64,000 nt of DNA, from NCBI GenBank assembly GCA_963422445.2, contig OY729512.2, forward strand, positions 6,200,001 to 6,264,000, written 5' to 3'. The position numbers and the translations under genes were made by a program. The notes beneath the pieces are model-generated. The model ran no database searches and had not been told where the DNA came from. It saw only the letters and a program-made list of their open reading frames with translations. The stretch comes from G963422445 sp963422445. GTDB lineage: Bacteria > Pseudomonadota > Alphaproteobacteria > Thalassobaculales > Thalassobaculaceae. Shown piece after piece: positions 18,046 through 27,387 of the stretch; within the stretch, counting starts at the first letter, position 1, and each line of letters begins with the position of its first letter.

Positions 18046-18843
18046 TCATGAATCGCGTTCTGGCGCCGTGCCGGTCCCGGCATTGCTCACTTCGAGCCGT
18101 TCCTGCAGCCGCCGCGCGCGCATGCTGAACGGGATACTCAGGATATAACAGACAATCAGGCCGCCAAGCGTAAGCCACGGCGCGCTCAGTGAACCGGCGA
18201 TGACCAGTCCGCCGAAAACGGCGATTGGAAGAACCAGCTTCTGCGGCAGCCTTACACTTTTCAGTGAATAGGTGGGTATGGTGCTGACCATCAGCAAGCC
18301 AACCAGCACCATCCAAAATGCGACGGCATGCGGCTGGGCCGCCAGATTCTGCCCGATCTCGAAACTGATGATCATCGGCAGACAAGCAATTCCTGCCGCG
18401 GCTGGTGCCGGCACACCCGTAAAGAACCTGTTGACCCGGGGCGGAGGATCCGGCGCATCCAGCTTGGTGTTGAAACGTGCCAGCCGCAACGCCATGCAGA
18501 TCGCAAAAAACAGCGAGGCCATCCAGCCGAAGCCGCGCGCGCTCTCGGTTGTCCACAAGAACAGAATGAGGGCCGGCGCGACCCCGAAACTGATGAAGTC
18601 CGACAGCGAGTCAAGCTCCGCGCCAAACCGGCTCTGGCCCTTCAGCAGACGCGCCATATGGCCATCGAGAGTATCGAGTATCGCCGCCACCGCGATTGCG
18701 CCAACAGCGAATTCCCATCGCTCCTGCAGGGCAAACCGGATTCCCGTGAGACCAGAGCACAGGGCAAGAACAGTAATCATATTCGGAATCAATGTGCTGA
18801 GCGACGTCACCCGGAAACGGCGCAGTCTCCGCGGCTGGCTCAT
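18046..18843 (-). CDS. pssA: CDP-diacylglycerol-serine O-phosphatidyltransferase
   Basis: A 265-residue integral membrane enzyme that makes phosphatidylserine from CDP-diacylglycerol and serine. The CDP-alcohol phosphotransferase motif is complete: D60-G61, A64-R65, G74, D78 and D82 (LDGHMARLLKGQSRFGAELD then SLSD). Several hydrophobic helices follow. The gene starts 1 bp after the psd stop, and PS made here is the substrate of Psd, so the two form one pathway step pair leading to phosphatidylethanolamine. Confidence 0.93.
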   Translation of the reverse strand: MSQPRRLRRFRVTSLSTLIPNMITVLALCSGLTGIRFALQERWEFAVGAIAVAAILDTLDGHMARLLKGQSRFGAELDSLSDFISFGVAPALILFLWTTESARGFGWMASLFFAICMALRLARFNTKLDAPDPPPRVNRFFTGVPAPAAAGIACLPMIISFEIGQNLAAQPHAVAFWMVLVGLLMVSTIPTYSLKSVRLPQKLVLPIAVFGGLVIAGSLSAPWLTLGGLIVCYILSIPFSMRARRLQERLEVSNAGTGTAPERDS

Positions 18844-18844
18844 C

Positions 18845-19558
18845 TCACCGTACCTCGCCAGTCCGCGCCGGTTCCCTCGACGTCAGGTCGGCGAGCACTG
18901 TTTCACCGGCGACGCAGCGCTGGCCGACAACGGCCATCGGCATCACGTCCGGGGGCAGATAGACATCGACGCGGCTGCCAAACCGGATCAGGCCGAATCG
19001 TTCGCCGGCGGCAACGAGCTGTGCTTCCTCCAGGTAACAAACGATACGCCGGGCAACCAAACCGGCAATCTGAACCGCCGCGACATGCCGGCCGTCATCA
19101 GTATCGACCCGGATCAACTGACGTTCATTGTCCTCACTGGCCTTGTCCAATGCAGCGTTGACGAACCGGCCAGGGATGTAGCAAAGCCTGCCAACACGAC
19201 CATTGCATGGGATCCGGTTTACATGGCAGTCAAATACGTTCATGAACACGCTAATCCGGACAACGGACGTATCGGGCATTCCGAGTTCGGCAGGCGGTGG
19301 CCTGTCAACGATCATCTGCACCACGCCGTCAGCCGGCGAAATCACCAGACCGCCGCGACTCGGGGTTACCCGGTCAGGATTGCGAAAGAAGTAAACGCAC
19401 CAGACCGTGAGCACCAAACCGATAAACCCGGGCCAATCTCCAAAGAAGAAGAGCACCACAGTCACGCCACCGAACAGGCCGATAAACGGCCATCCTTCGC
19501 GCGCTGTGGGCACTAGAATGCCTTTCAGCACACCGTCATCCTTTCGGGACAAAGGCAT
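18845..19558 (-). CDS. psd: Phosphatidylserine decarboxylase
   Basis: A 237-residue, short alphaproteobacterial-type phosphatidylserine decarboxylase. N-terminal hydrophobic segments (IGLFGGVTVVLFFFGDW, IGLVLTVWCVYFF) anchor it in the membrane. SPADGVV and the FMNVFDCHVNR block are conserved. The self-cleavage site is F-G194-S195 in IRFGSRVDVYLP, where Ser195 should become the pyruvoyl cofactor of the alpha chain. It sits directly upstream of pssA and 10 bp after the LysM gene stop. Confidence 0.93.
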   Translation of the reverse strand: MPLSRKDDGVLKGILVPTAREGWPFIGLFGGVTVVLFFFGDWPGFIGLVLTVWCVYFFRNPDRVTPSRGGLVISPADGVVQMIVDRPPPAELGMPDTSVVRISVFMNVFDCHVNRIPCNGRVGRLCYIPGRFVNAALDKASEDNERQLIRVDTDDGRHVAAVQIAGLVARRIVCYLEEAQLVAAGERFGLIRFGSRVDVYLPPDVMPMAVVGQRCVAGETVLADLTSREPARTGEVR

Positions 19559-19568
19559 TTTCGAGGCC

Positions 19569-22334
19569 CTAATTGGCTGGCGAGGTTCGCGGTAAACCGA
19601 AAACCTGCCCAGGATAAATCAGATGCGGATCGCGAATCTGGTCCATGTTGGCCTGAAAGATTTCCGTGTAACGCACACCTTTGCCGAGAATCCGCCGTGA
19701 AATCCGCCATAGTGAGTTTCCCGGTTGCACAATGACAACCAGGGAATTCGGCAGACTGGTGAATGGTCGTGCGGCGACAAAAGGAATCTCGATGCGGCTC
19801 GTTACCGCACCGACTTCATCGATCTGCTCGACGCGAATACGCATTTCTTCCGATTTGTCCGGGAGTTTCGAACTTACTGCCCAGTTTCCCTCGGGCGATG
19901 TCTGAACGGTGCCATCAAGACTGTTATCGACAAACACCTGTACAGTCTTTCCGGGTTCCGCACGGCCACTGAACACGACATCGCCGGTGTCGTCATAATC
20001 GATTGACTCAAGCGCAATGCCTCCATCGACATCATGTTGCGGTTCCGGAAAGGTCCAGACCACTGATTTGCCATCATTGTCGGCCTGTCCGGCATCCGGC
20101 GCGACCGGTAGCGGAATCTGTGCAATCCGCGACGGTGTGGCGGGCACGTCCTCGTGGGGCACGATCACGACAAGTGGCGTGCGGTCACCAGTGCCGTCAG
20201 CCGGCAGATCCTGCCCGGCGATATCCTTTCCCGGACCGGGGACCACAGCGACCATGGCCTCACCGGCCGCGATTGCCTCCCCATCGGTGTCAATCCGAAA
20301 CGGAACGATCAGGTGCTCGCCCGGACCCAGAGGTTGATCCGGCAAAAAGACCCAATGGCCAAACCGGTCGGACCGGGTCTCGCCCAAAACCTGCTCTCCG
20401 TCCCTGAATTCGAATCGGGTTCGCGGTTCGGCACGCCCAGCGATCACAGTATTGCCGTCGGGATCAACGCTGACGCTCTCCAGAACAAACAATCGTCTTG
20501 CCGGTTCGGCCGATACGGGTTTCTTGTCTGTGGCTGAAGCCAACTGGCCGGGATCTGCTCGTTTCGCGGTTTCGGACGGAGGTACGACTCGAACGACGGA
20601 TTTCGTGCCACTCTGCTCGTCGAGCGATTCGCGGATGGTCGGGCCGGTCCCCACATTCCCGGCAACGTTGGCCTGGTCTGTCCCTTCGGGATTCGCCTTG
20701 ATCGCTGTTGCCGGAGGCCTGGTTTCATCGTTGGACGCTGATCCGGCCAGAGCGTCAGCACCGCCAGCTGTGCCGATACTTCCGGTGCTGGTCTTGCCAG
20801 TGGCAGGGCCCACGCTGCCGGCACTGCTTTCGGAGGAATTGGCACGTCGAAATCCGCCAATATCTTCCGCCGTAGCGATGTTTCCGGCAGGTTTGGCACG
20901 GGTCGTGCCGGCAAGGCTTTGACTGGTGTCGGCGCTGGCCGTGGCGTCTTCGCTTGCGGCGACATACACACGCACATCACCTTCGCTATCGGCCGCAAGG
21001 TCGGTTTCTTCGGCAACGGGCGGCGCGCTGGTAGCCTCGGCGCCCGCCGCGCCGGCAAGGCCTTGACTGGCGGCGGCGCTGGCCGTGGCGTCTTCGCTTG
21101 CGGTGACATCCACACGCACATCACCCTCGCTATCGGCCGCAAGGTCGGTTTCTTCGGTAACAGGCGGCGCGCTGGCAGCCTCAGCGCCCGCCGCGCCGGC
21201 AAGGCCTTGACTGGCGGCGGCGCCGGCCGTGGCGTCTTCGCTTGCGGCGACATCCACACGCACATCGCCTTCGCTATCGGCCGCAGGGTCGGTTTCTTCG
21301 GCAACGGGCAGCGCGCTGGCAGCCTCGGCGCCCGCCGCGCCGGCAAGGCCTTGACTGGTGTCGGCGCCGGCCGTGGCGTCTTCGCTTGCGGTGACATCCA
21401 CACGCACATCACCCTCGCTATCGGCCGCAGGGTCGGTTTCTTCGGCAACGGGCAACGCGCTGGCAGCCTCGGCGCCCGCCGCGCCGGCAAGGCCTTGACT
21501 GGTGTCGGCGCCGGCCATGGCATCTTCGCTTGCGGTGACATCCACACGCACATCACCCTCACTATCGGCCGCAAGGTCGGTTTCTTCGGCAACAGGCGGC
21601 ACGCTGGCAGCCTCGACGCCCGCCGCGCCAGCAAGGCCTTGACTGGTGTCGGCGCCGGCCGTGGCGTCTTCGCTTGCGGTGATATCCACACGCACATCAC
21701 CCTCGCTATCGGCCGCAAGGTCGGTTTCCTCGGCAACGGGCGACGCGCTGGCAGCCTCGGTGCCCGCCGCGCCGGCAAGGCTTTGACTGGCGGCGGCGCT
21801 TTTCGTGGTGTCTTCGCTCGCAGCAACTTCCGCACGGATTTCACCGTCGCTATCTCCAACGCGGTCGGTTTCCTTGGTAGCAGGCGGCGCACTGGCCGGT
21901 GGTTCGGCACGGGTCGCGTCCGCAACATTTTCAGTGGCGTCGGCGCTTGCGGCGACCTCAGAACGCATGCCACTGTCGTTGCCTTCCGCAAGATCGGTGT
22001 CTTCGACGCTAGGCGGCCCGTCGCCGGCCACGGCACGGTCGGTGGCGGCCCTACTTGCGGCAATATCAGATTCTGTTTCGGCTGGCGCCGGGGTTACAAC
22101 CGAACTAGCTGTGCCGGCCTTCAGTTCACCTTCCGTAACCTCAGACTCGGATGGCTTCGGCTTCGTGGTACCGGGGTTGTTTTCAACAGGCACCGGGGAT
22201 ATCGCTATGTGATCATGATCGAGACCCTCGTACTGGAAATAAATTACCAACGCGACGATGATCACGAACACAGTGGCGCCAATGGCTTGACGACGAGAGA
22301 TTTCCACCGATCCAGCTCCGAAAATTGGCAACAC
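19569..22334 (-). CDS. Membrane-anchored LysM protein with Ala/Glu-rich tandem repeats
   Basis: A 921-residue protein. A single N-terminal membrane helix (about 16-36, ATVFVIIVALVIYFQY) is followed by a long acidic, alanine-rich region with about seven 48-residue repeats (SEGDVRVDVTASEDATAGAD type). Two Ig-like modules follow (VSVDPDGNTVIAGRAEP and ESIDYDDTGDVVFSGRAEPG), then a C-terminal LysM motif (VVIVQPGNSLWRISRRILGK ... IYPGQVFGLP). The layout suggests an inner-membrane tether reaching peptidoglycan. It is the first gene of the LysM-psd-pssA cluster and is divergent from the LOG gene 84 bp away. Confidence 0.85.
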   Translation of the reverse strand: MLPIFGAGSVEISRRQAIGATVFVIIVALVIYFQYEGLDHDHIAISPVPVENNPGTTKPKPSESEVTEGELKAGTASSVVTPAPAETESDIAASRAATDRAVAGDGPPSVEDTDLAEGNDSGMRSEVAASADATENVADATRAEPPASAPPATKETDRVGDSDGEIRAEVAASEDTTKSAAASQSLAGAAGTEAASASPVAEETDLAADSEGDVRVDITASEDATAGADTSQGLAGAAGVEAASVPPVAEETDLAADSEGDVRVDVTASEDAMAGADTSQGLAGAAGAEAASALPVAEETDPAADSEGDVRVDVTASEDATAGADTSQGLAGAAGAEAASALPVAEETDPAADSEGDVRVDVAASEDATAGAAASQGLAGAAGAEAASAPPVTEETDLAADSEGDVRVDVTASEDATASAAASQGLAGAAGAEATSAPPVAEETDLAADSEGDVRVYVAASEDATASADTSQSLAGTTRAKPAGNIATAEDIGGFRRANSSESSAGSVGPATGKTSTGSIGTAGGADALAGSASNDETRPPATAIKANPEGTDQANVAGNVGTGPTIRESLDEQSGTKSVVRVVPPSETAKRADPGQLASATDKKPVSAEPARRLFVLESVSVDPDGNTVIAGRAEPRTRFEFRDGEQVLGETRSDRFGHWVFLPDQPLGPGEHLIVPFRIDTDGEAIAAGEAMVAVVPGPGKDIAGQDLPADGTGDRTPLVVIVPHEDVPATPSRIAQIPLPVAPDAGQADNDGKSVVWTFPEPQHDVDGGIALESIDYDDTGDVVFSGRAEPGKTVQVFVDNSLDGTVQTSPEGNWAVSSKLPDKSEEMRIRVEQIDEVGAVTSRIEIPFVAARPFTSLPNSLVVIVQPGNSLWRISRRILGKGVRYTEIFQANMDQIRDPHLIYPGQVFGLPRTSPAN
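20880..21870. repeat. Tandem 144-bp repeats inside the LysM gene
   Basis: About seven imperfect 144-bp units, each encoding 48 residues of an EGDVRVDVTASEDATAGADT-type sequence. The central units are nearly identical at the DNA level. The outer units are diverged, as expected when copies are gained and lost by slippage or unequal recombination in the centre. The repeats create a long open frame on the opposite strand that is not a gene. Confidence 0.9.
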
Positions 22335-22418
22335 ACGATACTCCCGCTACCGATCGCAACGCAACGGGCAGCGACTCGGCTTGACTTGGCAACCCCCGGA
22401 TGGGATAGATGTCCAACC

Positions 22419-23000
22419 ATGCATGATTGCCCTGTCCTTTGTGTCTTCTGTGGTTCGTCCTCCCGGGTTTCACCAATCTATCGTGAATCTGCAACCCGCC
22501 TCGGAACCATTATGGGCGAAGCGGGCCTCAATCTGGTCTATGGCGGTGGACGAGTCGGCCTGATGGGGCTGGTCGCGGATGCCGCACTGGCATCAGGCAG
22601 CCGTGTGACCGGCATCATCCCCAGATTCCTGCAGGATCGCGAACTCGACCACCCCGGCCTTCATGAACTGGTAATTACCGAGTCCATGCATGAGCGCAAA
22701 CGCCTCATGTATGAACGGGCCGACGCCTTCGTGTCACTCCCCGGCGGCCTCGGAACCTTCGATGAAACGATCGAAGTCATGACCTGGACCCAGCTCGGTC
22801 TCTCGGGGAAACCGCTTGTTCTTGTCAATGTAAACGGATTTTGGAAACCCTTTGTCGACCTCGTGCACCACGCGATCAAACATGGCTTCGCCCTTCCCGC
22901 CAATGAAGACATCCTGACCGTGGTCGAAAAACCCGAAGACGTCACCGCGGCAATCGCCAAACCCGCTTTCGCCCGAACAGCCGCCGCCAAATGGATCTGA
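22419..23000 (+). CDS. LOG family protein (TIGR00730)
   Basis: A 193-residue Rossmann-type protein with the LOG signature PGGLGTFDE (108-116) and the preceding ESMHERKRLMYERADAF. CVFCGSSS at the start and VYGGGRVGLMG complete the family pattern. LOG proteins release the base from nucleoside 5'-monophosphates (cytokinin-activating phosphoribohydrolase in plants and some bacteria). The ATG at 22419 is chosen because the family begins here; the open frame extends far upstream only because it mirrors the LysM repeats. Confidence 0.9.
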   Translation: MHDCPVLCVFCGSSSRVSPIYRESATRLGTIMGEAGLNLVYGGGRVGLMGLVADAALASGSRVTGIIPRFLQDRELDHPGLHELVITESMHERKRLMYERADAFVSLPGGLGTFDETIEVMTWTQLGLSGKPLVLVNVNGFWKPFVDLVHHAIKHGFALPANEDILTVVEKPEDVTAAIAKPAFARTAAAKWI

Positions 23001-23211
23001 CCAGAACACACCCACCATCACGATACCCGAAGCCTAGCCCGACTACCTTCTCCAGCCGCACAACCAGACGGGCAGACATATCTGTCCCCTGAATTCCGGG
23101 CCCGGCCGAGAGAAGAATTCACAAAGCGGACTTTACAGATTGTGCGGCAACCACCATAGAAGGCCCCGGTGCTGTGTATCGCCATCCATCATTTGAACGA
23201 AGAGGCGGATA

Positions 23212-24582
23212 ATGATCGACCTGCTTTCAATCGCACGGACGGAAGCCGACGGCGGCGACCTCTTCGGGCTCCTGCAGGGACTATACCAGACCACGAGTGT
23301 ACGGCCGGACGGCCATCCCGATGCGGTGGTCTGGCAGGGCGGAAATTTCGTCGGTGATATCAACCCGGTCGCGCATTCGCTGACCGACGCCTACGCGCTG
23401 CTCGGAACTGTTGCCGCCGCCGATATTCTCGGCCTGCCGTTCTATGCCGTCCCGATGTGGTCGCAATATCGCCATGATACCCGCCTCGAATGCCTCAGTT
23501 GGTTCGGCAACATGCCCTGCATCTCGATCAAATGGTCGACCGCGGGCGATGCCTACGTCAATGACGGCCGGGGCGGCCGGGTCGTCGTCATGGGCAAGTC
23601 GGGCAACGCACCGTTGCGGACCCAGGCCGGCGTCTACTGCAATGTCCGGCCCTACGGCCCGATTACAGCCGTGCGGTGCATGCCCTGTCTTCCCTATTCA
23701 CAGGATCGGCCGAAATTCGACGTCAATCCCGAAACCGGCCTTATCCATTCGGAGATGAACTCGCCAGGCGTGCAGATGGCTTATGCCAACCGCCTGTTCC
23801 TGCAGATGGTGCACGAAACCGGCAAACTCGGGCGTGTCGCCATGAAACCGACCCAGGCAATGGAGGATGGCGTCAATGCCGGTTTGCATGCCTGGCTGCT
23901 GCAAGGCACCGGATTCGAAGTCGGCCGCAGATACGCCGTCGATCCTTATGAAGAGCACAAGGACAACATTGCGAAAATCATCGCCCTCCTGCCCGATGAC
24001 TTCAAGGCCGGCATGGAAGACTGGGGCGGTCGTATCGAGCAGCACATCGCCGATACCAATTACGGACTCCTGCTCTGGGATCTGATCGAGCAACGCGATT
24101 GTATCGTCCTGGCCACGGATCTCGATGGTGATCGCCTGACCGACCTGATGGCCGATGTATCGGACCCCCTGCGTGCTTTCGCCAAACGGATAGCCAATCA
24201 CCTCGGCCACGATATCGATGTTGGCGAGACCTGGACCGACATGGGCTATATGACCGGCAATGGCCGCGACATGACCTCGGTCATGCACCGGATGTCGGGC
24301 CCGGCAATCCACGAACAGACCCTTGGCTCGGCCGATGCCATGCTGTTGCGTCTGCTTGACGGCGATGAATGGGTTGGCGGGACCAAACAGCCTTACGACC
24401 CGCGGATCCATTTCGTGCTGATGCGCGACGCTTACCTCGATGCCAACAAGGGCAATGACAAAATCCACTTCTGGCTCGACGATGCGCTTACCAAATTCGA
24501 TCAGGTCTATTCCGGAAAACGCCCTGGCTTCCTCCAGGGCTATAAGGCGCTGAAGGAAGCCATTACACCCTGGAACGGTTGA
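23212..24582 (+). CDS. Unrecognised 456-aa protein
   Basis: A well-formed gene with GAGGCGG ahead of the ATG and consistent coding character, but I do not recognise the family. Visible features are cysteines in ECLSWFGNMPC, VYCNVRPYG and VRCMPCLPYS, conserved-looking TNYGLLLWDLIEQRDCIVLA, and aromatic-rich blocks near the C-terminus (IHFWLDDALTKFDQVYSGKR). There is no signal peptide or obvious membrane helix. It stands alone between the LOG gene and NAD kinase, both on the same strand but with spacings of 212 and 142 bp. No function assigned. Confidence 0.75.
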   Translation: MIDLLSIARTEADGGDLFGLLQGLYQTTSVRPDGHPDAVVWQGGNFVGDINPVAHSLTDAYALLGTVAAADILGLPFYAVPMWSQYRHDTRLECLSWFGNMPCISIKWSTAGDAYVNDGRGGRVVVMGKSGNAPLRTQAGVYCNVRPYGPITAVRCMPCLPYSQDRPKFDVNPETGLIHSEMNSPGVQMAYANRLFLQMVHETGKLGRVAMKPTQAMEDGVNAGLHAWLLQGTGFEVGRRYAVDPYEEHKDNIAKIIALLPDDFKAGMEDWGGRIEQHIADTNYGLLLWDLIEQRDCIVLATDLDGDRLTDLMADVSDPLRAFAKRIANHLGHDIDVGETWTDMGYMTGNGRDMTSVMHRMSGPAIHEQTLGSADAMLLRLLDGDEWVGGTKQPYDPRIHFVLMRDAYLDANKGNDKIHFWLDDALTKFDQVYSGKRPGFLQGYKALKEAITPWNG

Positions 24583-24724
24583 TCTGTTTCCACCTCCAGC
24601 CCGGCGGTGCGGCCCGAATGTCTCCGGTCATCGTCGGATCTTGTGCGGCAGCCCGTGCATGCAACCCTAGCCATCTGTACGATCTCTGCCATATCCGTAT
24701 TCATAGGCACCCGGACACGGTGTG

Positions 24725-25492
24725 ATGGCAGATCCGAAACTGACCTTCGTCGCCTCATCCAGCGATCAGGCCCAGACGGCGCAGGTAGCGCTGCAGGTGC
24801 GATATGATCCTGTTCTCGAATCCGAAGCTGACGTCATCGTCGCGCTCGGCGGCGACGGCCTGATGCTGGAAACCCTGCGCCGGCAGATCAACAAACCGGT
24901 ACAGGTGTTCGGCATGAACCGCGGCACCGTCGGTTTTCTCATGAACGAGTATCAGGAAGACCAGCTCATCGAACGCATTCAGGCGGCAACCCGAGTCACC
25001 CTGCATCCATTGCGCATGCAGGTCGAAACCACCGACGGCCGCACCCATGAGGCGCTTGCGATCAACGAAGTGTCACTGCTGCGTCAGACCGCGCAGAGCG
25101 CCAGGATCCGCATTACCATAGACGGCACCGTGAGAATGGAAGAACTCTCCTGCGACGGCATCCTGGTCGCAACGCCCGCAGGCAGCACCGCGTACAATCT
25201 TTCGGCCCACGGTCCGATCATCCCGCTCGGCGCCGGTATTCTCGCATTGACGCCGATCAGCGCCTTCAGGCCACGGCACTGGCGTGGCGCCCTGCTCGAC
25301 AATCGTGCGACCATCCGCTTCGACGCACTCGAGAACGACAAACGCCCGGTCAGCGCCACGGCCGATTCAACCGAGGTCCGGACGATACGGTCGGTCACGA
25401 TCTCGGAGGACCGGGATGCAGAAATCCATCTGCTGTACGACCCGGATCACAATCTCGACGAGCGGGTGCTGAAAGAACAATTTTCACCGTGA
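24725..25492 (+). CDS. nadK: NAD kinase
   Basis: A 255-residue NAD kinase (ATP:NAD 2'-phosphotransferase) that makes NADP. The phosphate-binding motif GGDG lies at 42-45 within DVIVALGGDGLMLETL. The substrate-binding NEVSLLR and the second glycine-rich motif DGILVATPAGSTAYNLSAHG are present. The short length fits the alphaproteobacterial form. An upstream GTG at 24722 adds one residue; the ATG is preferred. Confidence 0.93.
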   Translation: MADPKLTFVASSSDQAQTAQVALQVRYDPVLESEADVIVALGGDGLMLETLRRQINKPVQVFGMNRGTVGFLMNEYQEDQLIERIQAATRVTLHPLRMQVETTDGRTHEALAINEVSLLRQTAQSARIRITIDGTVRMEELSCDGILVATPAGSTAYNLSAHGPIIPLGAGILALTPISAFRPRHWRGALLDNRATIRFDALENDKRPVSATADSTEVRTIRSVTISEDRDAEIHLLYDPDHNLDERVLKEQFSP

Positions 25493-25493
25493 A

Positions 25494-26381
25494 TTACCTG
25501 GTCGAGACCGCCGCCCTCGCGCTCACGAACCCGGCAAGCGCGTCCGTCATGTCCTTCAGGTCACGCCACAGCGACTCAAAACCGGCCGACTTCTCGTAGT
25601 TCGCCTCGTCCAGATAGAGGGCCCGGTTGACCTCGATCTGAACCGAATGGCGGTCACGGTCACGGTCGCCATACCGATGAATGATCTCCGCGCCGCGGAA
25701 TGGCGTATTGATTACGACCGTGTAACCCTTGTTCCGCAGGCAATCGGCGACAAACGCCGTGAACGCCGGCTCTGCCGTGGCACCATCGAAATCACTGACC
25801 ACGAAATCCGGCCGGCGGCTGCCTTCATCGACATTCATCGCCGTGCCGGTCGACTTCATCGAATGACAGTTCACATGCCAGACTGCGCCGTGCCGCGCGT
25901 ATGCGCGTTCCAGCATGCCGGCCAGGGTTTCGTGATAGGGCGCATGGAAGGTTTGAAGACGCCACAAGACATCCTCGACCGGCAGCGGCTCCTCATACAT
26001 TGGCACACCGGCCACGATGTCGCGTCGAACCACCCCCATTCCGGCACGGGTCTTGCGGGTTTCGCGCACTGGATTCGGCCAGGGCCCGGCAAGCAGGCTT
26101 GTATCGATCTCATGCTCTGATCGATTGGGATCGATGAAGGTGCGAGGAAAAAGCGCGGCAAGGAATCCCGCGCCCTGTCCGGTAACATGACCGAAGAGTT
26201 CGTCGACAAAGGCATCAACATTGCTCTTCAATTGCCATGGTGTCGCTGCACAGGTGAATGAGTCTGGAAAGGTCGTACCCGAATGCGGCGAGTCGAAAAC
26301 CAGCGGCAAACCCTCGACCTGCTCGAAGCTGTCGAGCACGTCCGGGATATGATGTCGTCTAAGATGAGTTTGAGTTGTCAT
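25494..26381 (-). CDS. N-formylglutamate amidohydrolase family protein
   Basis: A 295-residue protein of the N-formylglutamate deformylase/HutG-like family, zinc-dependent hydrolases of N-formyl amino acids. SPHSGTTFP near the N-terminus, RTFIDPNR, and WHVNCHSMKSTG are the family's conserved metal and active-site blocks. The gene overlaps the end of the upstream ABC ATPase gene by 23 bp, so it is the last gene of the dpp-like operon. That placement suggests it processes something the transporter imports, possibly a formylated or small peptide-like substrate (inference). Confidence 0.85.
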   Translation of the reverse strand: MTTQTHLRRHHIPDVLDSFEQVEGLPLVFDSPHSGTTFPDSFTCAATPWQLKSNVDAFVDELFGHVTGQGAGFLAALFPRTFIDPNRSEHEIDTSLLAGPWPNPVRETRKTRAGMGVVRRDIVAGVPMYEEPLPVEDVLWRLQTFHAPYHETLAGMLERAYARHGAVWHVNCHSMKSTGTAMNVDEGSRRPDFVVSDFDGATAEPAFTAFVADCLRNKGYTVVINTPFRGAEIIHRYGDRDRDRHSVQIEVNRALYLDEANYEKSAGFESLWRDLKDMTDALAGFVSARAAVSTR

Positions 26382-27387
26382 TGTCGTTCAGATGGCAGGC
26401 GGAGAATCGGTTCGGTCCGATGGCGCGAAGCCTGGGTTGTTCCGAACGGCAACGTGCCGTCGCATGCGGACAGCGTGGATGAAAATGGCACCCTGACGGC
26501 GGGTCGAGCGGCGACGGAATCTCGCCGCTCACCGGCGCGTAACGGCGGCGGCGGGTCTCCAGGCGCGGGATTTCGGCTAGCAGAGCTTGTGTATAGGGGT
26601 GATTCGGGGCTTCGAACAGGTCATCGGTCGGCGCGACCTCGACAATGCGGCCAAGATACATGATCACCACCCGGTCGCTCAGATGCTCAACGACGCCTAG
26701 GTCGTGGCTGATGAACAGATAGGTCAGGTTCAGGTCTTCCCGGAGGCGCATGAATAGATTGAGCACCTGGGCCTGAATCGAGACGTCGAGGGCGGCAACC
26801 GACTCGTCACAGACCAGAAACTCCGGACGGACGGCAAGGGCCCGGGCAATTCCGATTCTTTGTCTCTGGCCGCCGGAAAACTGATGTGGATACCGTTTGG
26901 CGTAACTCGGATCCAGTCCGACCCGATGCATCACGTCGGCGACATAGTCGGGCACCTGCCGGCGCTCGACCACACCATGAACCACGGGCGCCTCACCGAT
27001 GATGTCCTGCACCCGCATACGCGGATTGAGCGAACTCATCGGATCCTGGAAAATCATTTGCACTCGCAAGGCGGCAGCACGCGCCGCAGTACCGCTCATT
27101 GCCATGGTATCGTGGCCTTTGAACAATACGGTTCCGGCACTCGGGGCGTGAACACCGGCCACGATCCGGCCCAGTGTTGATTTGCCGCAACCCGATTCGC
27201 CGACGAGTCCAACCACTTCGCCTTCAAAAATCGACAGCGAGACATCGTCAACAGCATGAACAATCTCGTCACGCACATTGACGCCGAGATAACGCGCCAG
27301 CTTGCCGGCGAGATCAAGCCGTTTGACAAACCGCTTCGACAAGCCCTGCAGCGCAATGATCGGCGTTGCAGTCCCGTCGGCGGTCAC
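26359..27387 (-). CDS. Peptide ABC transporter ATP-binding protein (DppF/OppF type)
   Basis: A 342-residue ATPase with Walker A GESGCGKS (63-70), ABC signature QFSGGQRQR, Walker B FLVCDESVAALD, and the C-terminal oligopeptide-transporter domain with cysteines in GCHFHPRCPHATARC that can bind an iron-sulfur cluster in this family. It overlaps the partner ATPase gene by 4 bp. It forms the ATPase pair with that protein beneath the two permeases. Confidence 0.93.
   Translation of the reverse strand: MTADGTATPIIALQGLSKRFVKRLDLAGKLARYLGVNVRDEIVHAVDDVSLSIFEGEVVGLVGESGCGKSTLGRIVAGVHAPSAGTVLFKGHDTMAMSGTAARAAALRVQMIFQDPMSSLNPRMRVQDIIGEAPVVHGVVERRQVPDYVADVMHRVGLDPSYAKRYPHQFSGGQRQRIGIARALAVRPEFLVCDESVAALDVSIQAQVLNLFMRLREDLNLTYLFISHDLGVVEHLSDRVVIMYLGRIVEVAPTDDLFEAPNHPYTQALLAEIPRLETRRRRYAPVSGEIPSPLDPPSGCHFHPRCPHATARCRSEQPRLRAIGPNRFSACHLNDNDNSNSS

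Noticed and set aside
20919..22418. Long plus-strand frame upstream of the LOG protein
   Set aside because: It is the mirror of the LysM gene's 144-bp repeats; the LOG gene starts at the ATG at 22419.
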